Part shown: in pieces, positions 42,690 through 54,064 of the stretch
How positions within the stretch are numbered: position 1 is the first letter of the stretch
How the letters are laid out: the number at the start of each line of letters is the position of its first letter
DNA from: Spirodela intermedia
Taxonomy: Eukaryota; Streptophyta; Magnoliopsida; Alismatales; Araceae
DNA length: 64,000 bases
Direction of reading: 5' to 3'
NCBI GenBank assembly: GCA_902729315.2
Contig: LR746279.1
Location: 2,322,501 to 2,386,500, forward strand
The notes under the pieces: model-generated
Database searches by the model: none
The model's input: the letters and a program-made list of their open reading frames with translations, nothing else
What the model was told of the DNA's origin: nothing
Program-made: the position numbers and the translations under genes

Positions 42690-43480
42690 ATGGGATCCTC
42701 ATCTGAATATCTTCCACCGTCTTCTGCCGATTCTCCCTCATTGACTTTAACTGTTCAGCCCCTGTGAGATCATTTTCTTCCGATCAAGTGTTGACTTCTG
42801 GTTTATTTGAACCATCAATCTCAGCCGTTCATTCAGGTGAAATGGGGCAATGGGGATCGATAGACCTTCGATGACGATGGGGATCGGGAGGAGAGAGGGG
42901 CTCCGGGCGGACCCCCTCACTCTCTCTCTCTCTATCTGTCTCGCTACAAGAGAAAGGCGTGGAGAGAGAGAAAGAGAGAGGAGGTGGTCTTCAACCTTCC
43001 TTCGTACTTCCAGAGGATTAGGTTTCAGGGAAGTTCAAAAGAAATCGCCGGGGGGGGGGGTGGTTCATTTCTTCCTCACATCTCTCTAGTCCGGCGCGAG
43101 ATTTCTTTTGAACGAGGACTCCGACGATCTCTACCAACGACGTCAATGTGGGGGAGAATGATAGGTCTCCCTTTTCTCCGTGAGATGGATGGACCTTCCT
43201 GTTTACCGGAGGGAGTCCCGTGGGTGCATCGGTCGAGGGCGTAGGGGGTAGCAGGAGGGAGGAGTAGACAGCGAACTAGTTGGGTGCGTACACAAGGCAT
43301 CTGGGAAAGGGGTCGTACCCTGCACTCTGCGTGGACAAACCTCCGAGGGGAAGAGGGAAAAGGACAATGGAACTGCGCAGAAGCCCGATAGTAGCCACTC
43401 CGAGGGGACAAACCTCCACTCTCCACTAGGGGAATACTTGATTGTCCGTCGCCTATCCTCCCTCCTTTGCGTGCCACGGA
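42690..43480. other. Intergenic, purine/pyrimidine-rich, no gene recognised
   Basis: The first 100 bp match the R3 upstream region. Then GA- and CT-rich sequence follows. A short piece at 43060-43110 (TTCTTCCTCACATCTCTC, then CGGCGCGAGATT) resembles 63843-63880. No protein is supported. Confidence 0.45.
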
Positions 43481-43562
43481 TCCTTCGCGTCATGTGCGAG
43501 CCTTTCCTAGATACCTGTGGATGTGAAATGAGACGAAAGTGGCGGCGGCCTGCCAGTAGACC

Positions 43563-44080
43563 ATCAGAGAACTTCCTCGAGACGCCCCGCAGGAGCGAGG
43601 ACGCGGGTTTCCCCGGGGAGGCGGAGGTGGAGAAGAAGCCGGAGACATTGCTGCCACCGCCGCCGCCCCCACCGTTGCCGTTGCCGTTGCCGTTGCCTCA
43701 GTGGCCTATTATCTCTGCCGGTGATGCAGCAGCCACCGCTCTTGCTGCCCCCTCCCCCGCTGCAGCAGCAGGAGCCTTCGGTTTTCCCCGAGCGGCCGAC
43801 GTTGATCCCTGGCATCGGTAGGGATCCTGCGGGCGAGAGAGACATCGATGGATCGAGGGGGTTTCCTGAGGTGGGATTCCAAGGGCCCAACGAGCCGGCA
43901 GCGGTGAGGTAGGCCAGCCTTCCGTAGGGCTCCCTCCAGTGCCCCGGCAGTATGGGTTACCAAACTTCCCTGGTGATGGTTTTCAGAGGCAACAAGCTGC
44001 AGCCGCGATTGGTATTGATGCCAGTTTCCTGCTGATGCCGTTTATGGCGGTGTGGTGCTGGAGGAAATTGCAATGCCCTT
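43563..44080 (+). pseudogene. Proline-rich host-gene scrap
   Basis: Plus strand: ENFLETPRRSEDAGFPGEAE, then VEKKPETLLPPPPPP and a (GCCGTT)n-encoded proline/leucine run, matching the minus-strand scrap at 19700-19835. It continues as MMQQPPLLLPPPPLQQQEPS only in another frame, so at least one shift is present. The family is not recognised. It lies directly against the broken LRR end of R10. Confidence 0.4.
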
Positions 44081-44084
44081 GGAA

Positions 44085-45215
44085 CGGGCAATGTTCAGCG
44101 ACTGCAGATCTGGAAGCGATGAGACCTCGTGTGGGATTCTCTCCAGAGGATTGACGTCCTCCAAATGCACTTCTCTCAGCTTCGTCGACCTCCCTAACGG
44201 GCAATGATTCAAGGCCAGTTCATGATAGATTGAGAAACCGCAGTTTCAAGCCGTGACCCGATTTCCGGTGGAAGAAGCCTTATTCCCGTGTTCGACAGAT
44301 CCAAAACAAGAAGTCTCGGCATGAACTGGAAAAACCCTCGGTCGATGTCCCTCAGACGATATTTTCCGTTCAGCAACAGCGTCTTCAGATTATGCATCTG
44401 AGCTGGCTCCTCAGGGAGCACACCAATCCTATTGTGCACGAGAGATATCCTCCTTGCCTCCGTCCATCTTTCTGGCGCTGGGACGTGCCTCAACCTCTCC
44501 CCGGAGTTCACCAAGAAGACATTCCCATTCTCGTGGCCTTCCCCGCTGGTTATCCACAAGGCCATCTCGGGGACCGTGTCATGGAGCTTCACCCGTCTTC
44601 CTTCAATATCGCCGCCTTTTAGCAGGCGGGCACTTTGAGATTGGTGATAGGGATGTCGCCGCGGTTACGAGATCTATCGATAGAGTCGGGATAGCGTCCA
44701 CTTTGTAAGAGGCCTTCGCCTACCCAGTAGTTAATTAGCTGTATTATATCGATGTCGTGATCCTCTGGGAAGAGGATGCATTAGAGAAGGCACTCCCTGG
44801 CAGATGTATCTTCCAATCTGTCGAAACTGAACTTGAGAAGAGTTCGAAACTTTTCATGTCTCCGAGCCTGTTCCCACCCACCACGAGTGGTGGCATCCTC
44901 CATGGCCCGGCCTACGGTGATAAGGGTGATCGGCAGGCCACCGCATTTTGTGGCAACGGCTTCAGCGAGGGATCCCACTGGTCTTCTTCCCTACCCAGCT
45001 TTTGGCAGATGAGCTTTTGGCGTGTTTTCTGCCAAAAGCTCATCTTCCATCCCAGTGCACCTTGACTTCCCTCTGAGCATCCATCCTAGTGCACACTTTC
45101 AGTGACCGTATGGTGATGACTATCTTGCTTCCGTTCCTGAAGGAAGAGAAGGAGAAGGGGACGCCTACAGAGCCGAGGACTAGTTTCTCCCACAAGTCGT
45201 CAGTAGAAGGAACTG
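44085..45215 (-). pseudogene. R10: decayed CNL (kinase-2 to early LRR)
   Basis: Minus-strand CNL homology in several frames. 44978-44781 has GSLAEAVATKCGGLPITLIT to DTSARECLL. 44592-44209 has KLHDTVPEMALWITSGEGHE and the first LRRs. Frameshifts separate them, and part of the segment after ATTRGGWEQ is missing. A fold-back insertion at 45007-45045 disrupts the FCQKLG region. It has no P-loop, coiled coil or C-terminal LRRs. Confidence 0.8.
45007..45045. repeat. Hairpin with 15-bp arms inside R10
   Basis: AGATGAGCTTTTGGC (45007-45021), a 9-base loop, and its exact reverse complement (45031-45045). The sequence is made of CNL FCQKL codons copied back on themselves. Confidence 0.88.
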
Positions 45216-45374
45216 AAGGAAAATAATGGGAGAGAAACTTGGAGATAATATATTGATTTTGTGGAAAGAATGGTCGAAGGAGGAAGAGACAAGAAAATGG
45301 ATTTCTCGCACACCGAAACCCCCAGAAAACACGAAATTAGTAACTAAAACTTGTATTAGATAAATAAAGCCCAC

Positions 45375-47399
45375 TAAAGACAGAAAATAAAGCCTACTAA
45401 ATGACAAAAACTACTTAATAAGGACGAAATAATGTACTCTTTTTGTATTAGATACTAACACTCCCCCTTAATGCAAAAACGTCTCATAATAGACTCTCTA
45501 AACTTGAAAACTTTGAGTACTCCACTATGCCTTCCTAAAATCATCTGCCACTTGATCTATTGTTGAGTAAAATTTCATCTCTATGTAATTTGAAGCAACT
45601 AAATCTTAGATAAAATGACGTCATATTTCAATATGTTTTGTTCATCCATGAAATTTTGATTCTTTGTCATAGAGATAGTGTCATGTCATCGCAATAAATC
45701 AAGTCTTAATTGTTAAGGATTTACATCATGTAAGATTCTTTGTATCTATATTACTTACTATGTAGCTATTGAAGTAGTAATATATTCAACTACTTACGGT
45801 GATAATAGAGTAGACTTTTATTTTTTAGAAGCTCATGAGATTGCACTTGAACTAAATCTGGAGATAGAATCACTTGTACTTCTTTTGTCATCAACATAAT
45901 CTGCTTAATCACTATCTAAATCACCATGAAAATTAAATTAAGAAATATATTGATATAAAATTTCGTAATCGATAGTCCAACGAATATATTGAAGTATTCT
46001 CTTTGCTGCTCCAAGATGATGAACTAATGGTGAATGCATAAATCTTGAAATCATAATAATTGAAAATCTAGTCGAGTACTCATAGTTAACTATCATTGCA
46101 CCATATGTTCTGTATTCATGTTAGTGTTGAAAGAAAAGAAAAAAAAATTATATGTTTGGTTTCCATGAAGATTAAGAATCTCTTTTGTTGTTAGATATTT
46201 GTTGTAATAACAATGCTTTGGTTATACTAATGTTCTTCAACCATTTAAACAACTTATCACAGAATGTAAGATACGTCGTGTAGAGTTGTTGGAGACACTT
46301 CTGTGCATTTCTTGTGGGTAGGTCAATGTTTCTTATCCCCATTTCTTGTGTAACCCTTATTGAAATATTATTTTATACACTATAATCTTTTAGTTTTATT
46401 AAAATGGACAAAGAGGAGATTGTGGTGAGATACCTGGTCATTGGAAGAACAACTTTTTTCATGGAATGTGACTGAAAGGCAACAGCCTGCCAAAATTCTC
46501 TAAGATATGCCCCTCTTTTATTCAGCTCAACTTCATCATGTCATAGTCATTAGAGATACGAAAGTTATAATTTTTAATATATTAGATGACAATTGTTGAA
46601 GATGATTCATTAACCCACTTTATTGATTTTTAAACTTCAGAAAAATATATAAATTAATTTTGGTGATTATTGTCGTAAAGTTCAAACTCTATTTTTCTTA
46701 CTTTTATACTTATTTTTTGATTTATTGAATGATAGTTTGTGTGATTTTAAGTTTTTCAAACCTTTTTTATTTAAATATAATTCTTTTGGTTTTTCTAAAT
46801 TTTAATTTGATCAATTAAATCATATGTAATTACTTATGTAAGAATTATTAGATGGAACTATGTTATGTCAAAATCACATTTATCAAGGTGCTGATGTCAT
46901 CTCAACATCCACACTTAAAATTTTCCATTTTTATAAAAATTTAAATATATTTTATATTCATCATTTAGTCTATAAATCATAAAAACTAGTATTTTTTGAA
47001 AAAAATTAAGATATTATCAGATATTATATTAAATCTTTGTGATCAACTTAAAAATTTATCAATATTTTTAAAACCTTTTATCTAATTATAATTTATTTAT
47101 TTATTATAAATATTTTAAAGTTTTAAATATTAACATTTTAAATTTGTATAAATATTAAATTTATGCTATTTATTATACAACAATTAGGTCATATTAAACA
47201 TTATTCAAAAGTCTTAAAAATGGCATTCGATAATGGAAAAATTAATAAATCAATTATATGAGTCTTTGTAAAATATGCTTTTGAGACAATTTTGTACTCA
47301 ATTGATCAGATTCTAACCAAATATTATATTTCAAGAATAAATGGATGAAAATAAGAATATGAAGTACAGGCACCTCAAATAAATTGAGACATGCATTGG
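45375..47399. repeat. Duplicated AT-rich spacer D1, copy 3
   Basis: Matches 2733-4937 and 21947-24140, but most of the MVELSIHLL-type scrap is deleted (join at about 46310). No gene. Confidence 0.8.
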
Positions 47400-47735
47400 G
47401 CACTTCAAGCTAACAGGATGCTCAAAAATAAAAGATTTGAGAGTAGTTGAAGAGGTGATGGATGATGAGGATTTTGAAAATGAATATATTTTTTATCCAA
47501 ACTAAGGTTTATTTACCTACAAAGTGCACCGAATGTGAGGAGGAGCATGTGCATACATCTCTTGTTATTTCCTTCCTTGGTGCTACTCCAAGTGGATGAC
47601 TGTCCAAAGCTCAAGAGGCTGCTCTTTTTGGGCTCTCTGGTGCTAAGAACATCAAAGTGATCAGTAGGAATAAAGAATGGTGGAATTGATTAGAGTGGGA
47701 CAATGAAGACAGCCAAATATACTTGATTGAGTGAC
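47400..47735 (+). pseudogene. C-terminal CNL LRR scrap, copy 2
   Basis: Same content as 24141-24478 (FKLTGCSKIKDLRVVEEVMD to NKEWWN, then a stop in place of the next Arg/Pro codon). Frame-broken in the T run. Confidence 0.7.
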
Positions 47736-48489
47736 TAGGTAGAATTTAACATCTATTGGACAGAGTTCTCTTATTAATTAGCAGTCATACAAAGAGTGTT
47801 GTGTATTAGAATAGTTATTTTACCCTCCTTCTAGCTGATTATGCATCTCTCTCTCTCTCTCTCTTGTTATGGCTTGATTACAAATTATTCCTACTTACCT
47901 TCTTATACCTTGATGGATTTAATGAAATGTCTTGATCTACTAAGTTAGTTATAAAAAAATTGGGTGATGTTATCATCACTTCTCATGATCTATTCAAGAT
48001 CTTCGTTATGTGGCAACATGTTTGTATTGCATCAGGGCCCCATATTTAGTTGAACTTGATCTCACAGTTCAACTGACCATGGGTTTGAATTTGATCTGAA
48101 TTTTATTCTTGGGTTTTCAATTTAAACTAGATAATTTCAAGAGAAGAATTAGTGTTTTATCAATAGACAACTATTTGTGTTAGATTAGAAGAAGTCATTG
48201 GCTTAATTTCTCAAAAAAATAAAATAATTACTCTCTTGGCTTAATATAGGATCTTGAGACAAATAGTCTTTGACTAAATCATCTACCAAACTGACTTGAA
48301 ATATCCGATCCAAAGAAAATTGATAAATTAGAAGAACACATGAATTATCATTTTATCTGGCCAAATGGATTAAGTAGTGAGATTTCCAAAGGAAACGCTT
48401 ATCTTGTCTAATTTACACCTTGGCTATGCCTTAGAAGTAAAATCAGCGATTACTCTCTCTCTCTCTCTCTCTCTCGTGTGCACACACGC
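47736..48489. repeat. Duplicated spacer, no gene
   Basis: Matches 24479-25254. CT microsatellites at about 47847-47864 and 48455-48474. Confidence 0.65.
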
Positions 48490-49960
48490 CCACCCCTTCC
48501 TTCCTACGTAGAGATTATCAGCATGAATTGCTTCTTTGTTTGTTTGAAATTCTTCTGGAATCATATACCACAGTCTGCATTATTTCTTATAGAGCAGAAT
48601 GAGGAAGCCCTCTCCTAGGTATGGAATCTTTGCTTGTCATTGCTGGCCATTGTGATTGAGCAGCTGACCTCTTCACTCTACAACAACATAAGCGTAGAGA
48701 AGACGTTGTCGGAGATTTACTATTTCTTGAAGGACGATGAAGTAGGAATCATCAAGAACTATAGCATGAGAGCAATTGGGAAGACCACCCTCTTGAAGGC
48801 GATCAACAACAAGCTCCTCGGAGAGGGTGACCCAAATCACCAGATTGAATCGGCCTTCGCCTTTAAGAGGGTGGTCTTCCCTATTCCTCCTATGCCGTAG
48901 ACCCTGATGATTCTTGGTTCATCGTCCTCTAGGAGTTAGCGGATCTCCGACAATGTCTCCTCCTCGTCCACCATCAAGAGTGAAGAGCTCAAGATCAAAA
49001 TTACTGTGGGCGGTGGCGCCTGGATGATTAGGTGGAGATTGCTCTTTTGGGTCTTCAGCCTCTAGACTTTGAGGCACTCGACAAGTTCACTCTTGGATAA
49101 GGATCCAAAAGAAGAGCCCTCAGAGGAGCCTGCCCTCTACTGTGAGGGAACCTGATATTTGTTCACCTAGGCCTCAATGTTTATCACCTCTTCGAGCCAT
49201 TTCTTGACCTGCTCGATCCCCTCCAAGTTCTCACGCTTGCCTGATCTGGTGACTTGGGTCAGCATCTTAACAAAGCCTTATGTTTTGAAGGTTCAAGAGG
49301 ACATCGCCGTCTAGTTGGGCTACTCTCGCCGACCAAGGCCATATGCTTCTAGGGCATTCAATTGACCAAGGCCAGCACCCTATTGAAGGTCTTCTCCGAT
49401 ATGAAGTTCCTTCTATTGCTGGATGATCTTTGGGAGAAACTAGACCTCGGTGCTGTAGGCATCTCCTTATCCTCCCTTGGAAAAGGAAGCAAGACACTTT
49501 TTACCACACAGATAGAGAAAGTGTGCAACCAGATTGACACTGAGTGGAAAGTTAAGGTGCCCGTGTTGAATCCAGCGAACTCCTAAAAACTCTTTTGCCA
49601 AAAGCTAGGTAGGGGAGAAGATGGTGAGTCTCCACTCCACGAAGTTCTTCACCAGGTTCTCTCGACCTCCTCTTCCCGTGGTCACTCGATCCCTCTTTAT
49701 AACTAAAGTCTTGGTGTTACATGTCCTGCATGCTCCCACGTGCGTTTGTCCCCTTCGGCGTGTGACTCTAGCTAGCCTTGCCTCGTTCTTGGGCTGGGCC
49801 AACTTCTTCAAGAGTTGTCAAGGTTTCAACAGAAGACCAATTGGATCCCTCTATGAGATCTTTCACATAATCCGTTGCTAAAAAATGTGGAGGCCTACCG
49901 ATCAAGTAGCAATGAAGAGGTAAACCAATTATGCTTGTCTTTCTCCATTTAGAAGATTTC
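48490..49960 (+). pseudogene. R11: CNL carrying P-loop regions in both orientations
   Basis: Plus-strand leader ATG near 48525 (MNCFFVCLKFFWN, stop after about 32 codons), then plus-strand VEKTLSEIYYFLKDDE and a decayed P-loop (AIGKTTLLKAINNKLL) to about 48828. From 48830 to 49250 the minus strand carries a second P-loop and coiled-coil segment, and from 49255 plus-strand NB-ARC resumes (KFLLLLDDLWEKLDLGAVGI, FTTQIEKVCNQIDTEWKVKV). A 209-bp insertion at 49622-49830 precedes DQLDPSMRS. It is the block-duplicate of R7 and preserves more of the original 5' part. Confidence 0.75.
49622..49830. mobile_element. 209-bp insertion in R11 flanked by AGAAGA
   Basis: AGAAGA at 49616-49621 and 49831-49836. 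The inserted DNA starts TGGTGAGTCTCC and ends GTTTCAAC. It has no terminal inverted repeats. With flanks it reads GTGAGT...CAACAG, the consensus of an intron. Class unknown. Confidence 0.5.
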
Positions 49961-52267
49961 CATAGCTTAATATTCTCAAGCTATTTTTTTTTTTTTTTCA
50001 CTCACAATATTTTTAAAAGTCAAAATTTAAAGCAAGCTTGACATGCATAACTTTCCCAGCCCTTGCAAATTGTAGATTATGACAATATAGAATGTCTTCT
50101 TTTTATGTGTTCAGCTCTATTGATACTTTCTTTTAGAAGATTTTACTGATTTTTGTCACGCTATCAACCATCTATGCTTCTTTTTTTTTCTCATTTGTGG
50201 AACGGTTTTCTTGTAGGATGTTCGATGTGACTTATTCCTTGATAAGATCATCAAAGTGCATTATTTTTATGATCGATCATGCTTAGTTCTATTTTGCATA
50301 TTTTATCAACAAAAATAGATGTACTTTCATACTTCGCTACTATTATTACTTTTTTCAGTTTTGTTTGTGGGAGTTCAGATGTCTCACAAGATCTGTTGAA
50401 TATCTAACGGTTGCTTTTGAGGTGTTCTTCTTGAAGTAGATGGTTAAAAGTGATGGTATTTTCTTTCTCTCTATTTTATTATACTTGAATTGATTTTTTT
50501 TGATGAACCAGAATGATGTTTATCGGTGGGTTTGTTCTCATGAACATAAAATTAGGCATATGCAGATTGTTTTAACTAGAACTTATAACATACAGATTAT
50601 TTGACTGGTATTAAGAAATAGAATTTTCATCTACTTTTAGTTGATTTTGTAATCCTTCGTGTTTCTCAGACACCCATACTAAGATGCTTATTTTTACATC
50701 ATTCTTAATGAATGTATGTTGTCCTCCTTCCTATTCTTACACCATGGTGGAGTTGTCAATGCATTTACTGGTATCACAGAAAGAGCTTGCCTTGCCATAT
50801 CTTCTCGAGTTTACTTCAATTTCTATCTCACTATGTGTAATTCTTTGTCAAGTGGGATTTGAACATGAGCAATATACAATTATGAGGTTGTTGGTTTTCT
50901 AAAGGTTTTTTTATTTACACCGTCATCTTTTATTAAAATGTTTACTCATATGATGATCATTAATTTAACCGCATAATACTTTTCAGCAAATCTTTCAAGA
51001 GAATAAATAGATGGGCAGTGATATAAACTCAATTACTAAACAAGAACGATATAATCTTACCCTGAACATCCAAAATCCTTACAAATCTTTCATGTACATG
51101 GTTATGATATGGGAATGAAATCATGACAAGTGTATCCCTTTTTAACAGATCATTGCATCTATAATTTTTCTTTGACTTGGGATTTGTCAAACATAAATCA
51201 ATATGTTGCATGAAAGATCAGTGAATCTACCATCAATAAATACTAATGTTAGATTATTTCTTAGACATTTCTATCTAGAACCCACATGAGACTATGTTTG
51301 TAAACAACATCAAAAGGCAATTTATATGACTTAAATGTACGTAATTCATATTACATGTATCATTCTTGAGAGAGATGAACTATTGGCACCTTGCTTGTTG
51401 CGCCCATTATGTTCTGTAATTTCCTAGCGATAAAAAATATGTGAATACAAGACTAACTCATTGTTGACATCATCAGAAAATATTTCAACAAAAGTGCTGC
51501 TGCTACCTGCCTAATAAGAAACTTCAAGATATCAGTCCTCTCTAGTTCGACCAAGGCCATGTGAGTAAGACTTGGTATTGCATGATAAAATCATAATCAA
51601 GTTGGTTTCCTATTTTGTGTAGCAAAAAGGCAAGGATTTAGCCAAAGCCTGATTTCAATCTTTCCATCATAGGTAGAAAAAAGAAAGTATAATCCATTGA
51701 TATTATAAAATGTAAAAAAGCATATACATTGATAAGTTCTTCAATGGTGATCTTTTCCCGATTGGAACATGGAGAGTACACACTCTCCATGTTGACAATC
51801 AGTCATGCCTCTTGGCCATCCATTAAAGATAATGTTCAATTGAGTGGTTAACAGAAGGTTGTCCTCTAAACTTTCGTCCCCTCCAATCTAGAGCTATAAT
51901 CATAAGTAGTTTATAAGTGATACTTCAAGCACAAGAGAACTTAAGTTGAAACCAACAATGAGATTTAAATTTTCATCTACATATGTATGTTATGTAAAAG
52001 AGTATGATATGGATGAAATTAGGGCACAATTATAGCTCGTTTTAACTAATGACCCTATTTGCAAGCAAAGAAAAATTTCAAAAAAGTACAATATAATTAG
52101 ATTTGATAATATTCAATGACCATATTATATTATTTTTATCATTAAATTCAATCACAATTTTTCTTTGACCTAGGATGTATCAAGTACAAGTAAACCCTTT
52201 GCATGAAAAATTAGTGAATCAATCTATCATCAATAAACTCAAATATTATAGATTTCCATAGACATTT
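49961..52267. repeat. Duplicated spacer with the empty retrotransposon site
   Basis: 49961-51100 matches 26451-27599 and 51101-52267 matches 35163-36325. The two halves are continuous here (TACATGGTTATGATATGG near 51095-51115), whereas 7.56 kb of retrotransposon separates them in the first block. It carries a MVELSMHLLVSQKELALPYL-type scrap at 50740-50905. Confidence 0.8.
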
Positions 52268-52752
52268 GGAACCTCTTTCATGTCTCTGAGCTCCACGGGC
52301 ATGCCCTTTAGGGCCATAAGAGCCTCTTTCCACTCACCATGGGTGGTGGCATCCGCCATGGCCCGACCTATGGTGATGAGGGTGATCGAAAGGCCTCCGC
52401 ATTTTTGACAAATGGCTTCTGCGAGAGACATTGTAGGGAGATCATTCCACTGGTCTTCTCCTTTTCCCATCTTTTGGTAGAAGAGCATCCAAGAGCTCTC
52501 TGGATTCAACAAGGGCACCTTAACTTTCCCTTGAGCATCCATATTGATGCACACTTTCTCTGATTGTGTGGTGAAGAATACCTTACTTCCATTCCTGAAA
52601 GAGGAAGAGAAGGGGACTCCTACAGCTTCGAGATCTAGTTTCTCCCATAGGTCGTCTAGTAGCAGAAGGAAATTCCTCTTGGAGAGGACCATGTTGGTTG
52701 GATGCACTAGGAGGGTCTGACCCTGGTCTTGTCTAGGGCGAGAGTAGCCCAA
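52268..52752 (-). pseudogene. R12: NB-ARC fragment (RNBS-A to GLPL)
   Basis: Minus-strand open frame: GYSRPRQDQGQTLLVHPTN, kinase-2 NFLLLLDDLWEKLDL, RNBS-B, GLSITLITIGRAMADATT (GLPL changed to GLSI) and an end at RDMKEV. The left break is the same as in R4. It keeps more sequence on the right than R4 and R14, so it is closer to their common ancestor. Not functional alone. Confidence 0.85.
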
Positions 52753-52879
52753 CCGAATAGTGATTTTTTTTCAATGTCAAAACTAAAACACAGAAACCTG
52801 CCCTTCATTGATTCTCACTCCTAAATTTTTTCAGTCTAGGGACATCATATTTCATAATAAATAACTTACTCACTATTAT

Positions 52880-53320
52880 AATACAACTTATTTTGGAGAA
52901 AATATATCAAAATTCTATTGAAACTATCAAAAATTGCTTCATTTTTCTTAATTCAACTACAAAGTGAATGACCTCAGTCGAAGATTAGAAATATATCCAA
53001 GAATTTATATTCTTCTTCATAAATAAGCAGCATGAGCAAGATAAAGAGGTTGACGTCTCCTCTAGCAGAGAGGTGCTATAAAGCAAGCCAATACTAAATT
53101 TAGTAGTAAAAAATATTAAATTTAGTAGTAAGTAATATAAGGTACTCACTAGCTAAATTTCTTGAATTTCCCTTGCTAGGGAAGCAAGAAAATACTGAAA
53201 CGATCAGGGAATAATGAACTCATCGAGGGTTTTTGCTAGAGATCATCAAGTTTTTTTGAGGCCTCACCCATGTGATCTGAAGCTTTAGCTCTTGATTTTA
53301 CAACCTATGCATTCCTGTGG
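52880..53320 (+). repeat. Spacer X, copy 2
   Basis: As 12105-12548. It lies between minus-strand R12 and the promoter-like segment of R13. Confidence 0.75.
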
Positions 53321-53377
53321 CCAAGATTTGCATTGCTACCAATAATTTAGAACTATTGCTCAACGCAAGAGTATATT

Positions 53378-53512
53378 ATGTTAAATAGTGATGGGGATGG
53401 GGACATGCCACGTCATCAGTGTATGCCACGCCAGCCAAGTATCCGGCCACATCAGCATGGTTTACCACGTCATCGTCGAATGCCACATCATTCCTATAAA
53501 ATAGGAATGAGC
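53378..53512 (+). promoter_or_regulatory. Promoter-like segment of R13: CACGTCA repeats and TATA
   Basis: CCACGTCA at 53408-53415 and 53465-53472 with weaker CCACATCA variants between and after, followed by CTATAAAATA at 53494-53503. ACGT-core TGACGTG sites are typical bZIP (TGA/ABRE-type) targets, and TGA factors act in salicylate defence signalling. The TATA sits inside a perfect hairpin (TCATTCCTAT, AAA, reverse complement; 53488-53510). A parallel segment lies before K3. Function is inferred from motifs only. Confidence 0.45.
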
Positions 53513-53559
53513 TTGCAGCACGACGCACCTCCGTCGCGCGTCCTCAGGGTGCCGCCGCC

Positions 53560-54030
53560 CTTCTCGCCTCCTCCGCTTCACCCCTGATGAGCCGCCTCAT
53601 CGTCGCCATTCCTCTCCGGTGCCGCCGTCCCACCTTCCAGCAGCCTCATCGTCGCCGTCTCCCTCCGGTGCCGCCGTCCCGCCTTCCCGCCGCCTCCGTC
53701 GTCGCCGCCTCCTGCCTTCACCGATGACGCGTCCACCGCCACCGTTCACTCGCCGCCGCCCCGCCGCTAAAACGCCCGAATTAGGATTTCGGCAGCGACT
53801 CCCTTAAGGGGGACACTTATTGGGCCTCACCCACCTTACCCGCCGGCCCAGCCATCAGGCCCACCAAGCTAATCCACCGCGTTGTCCCGCATCAAATAGT
53901 CTCATGATTGAGGAAGATATATTCTTGATGTAACTTCGGGAACAGTCGAATATTACATCTTTTGCGCACTACGCCTCCTCATCTCCCTTCTGTTTCTCCA
54001 CCGCCGTCTGATCTCATCAAGAGTAAGGTC
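53560..54030 (+). promoter_or_regulatory. Shared 5' module of kelch and CNL loci, copy 3
   Basis: GC-rich CCGCC/CGTCG block, then the segment ending CATCAAGAGTAAGG that joins R13. The R13 frame is open upstream from a TGA near 53912 but without any ATG, so the module is probably 5' UTR or intron here. Confidence 0.5.
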
Positions 54031-54064
54031 AGCAGTCGGTCAAGACTCCAGTCGATTCGATCTA

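Noticed and set aside
43076-43493. Overlapping arginine-rich open frames on both strands
   Set aside because: Compositional artefacts of GA/CT-rich DNA without recognisable protein features.
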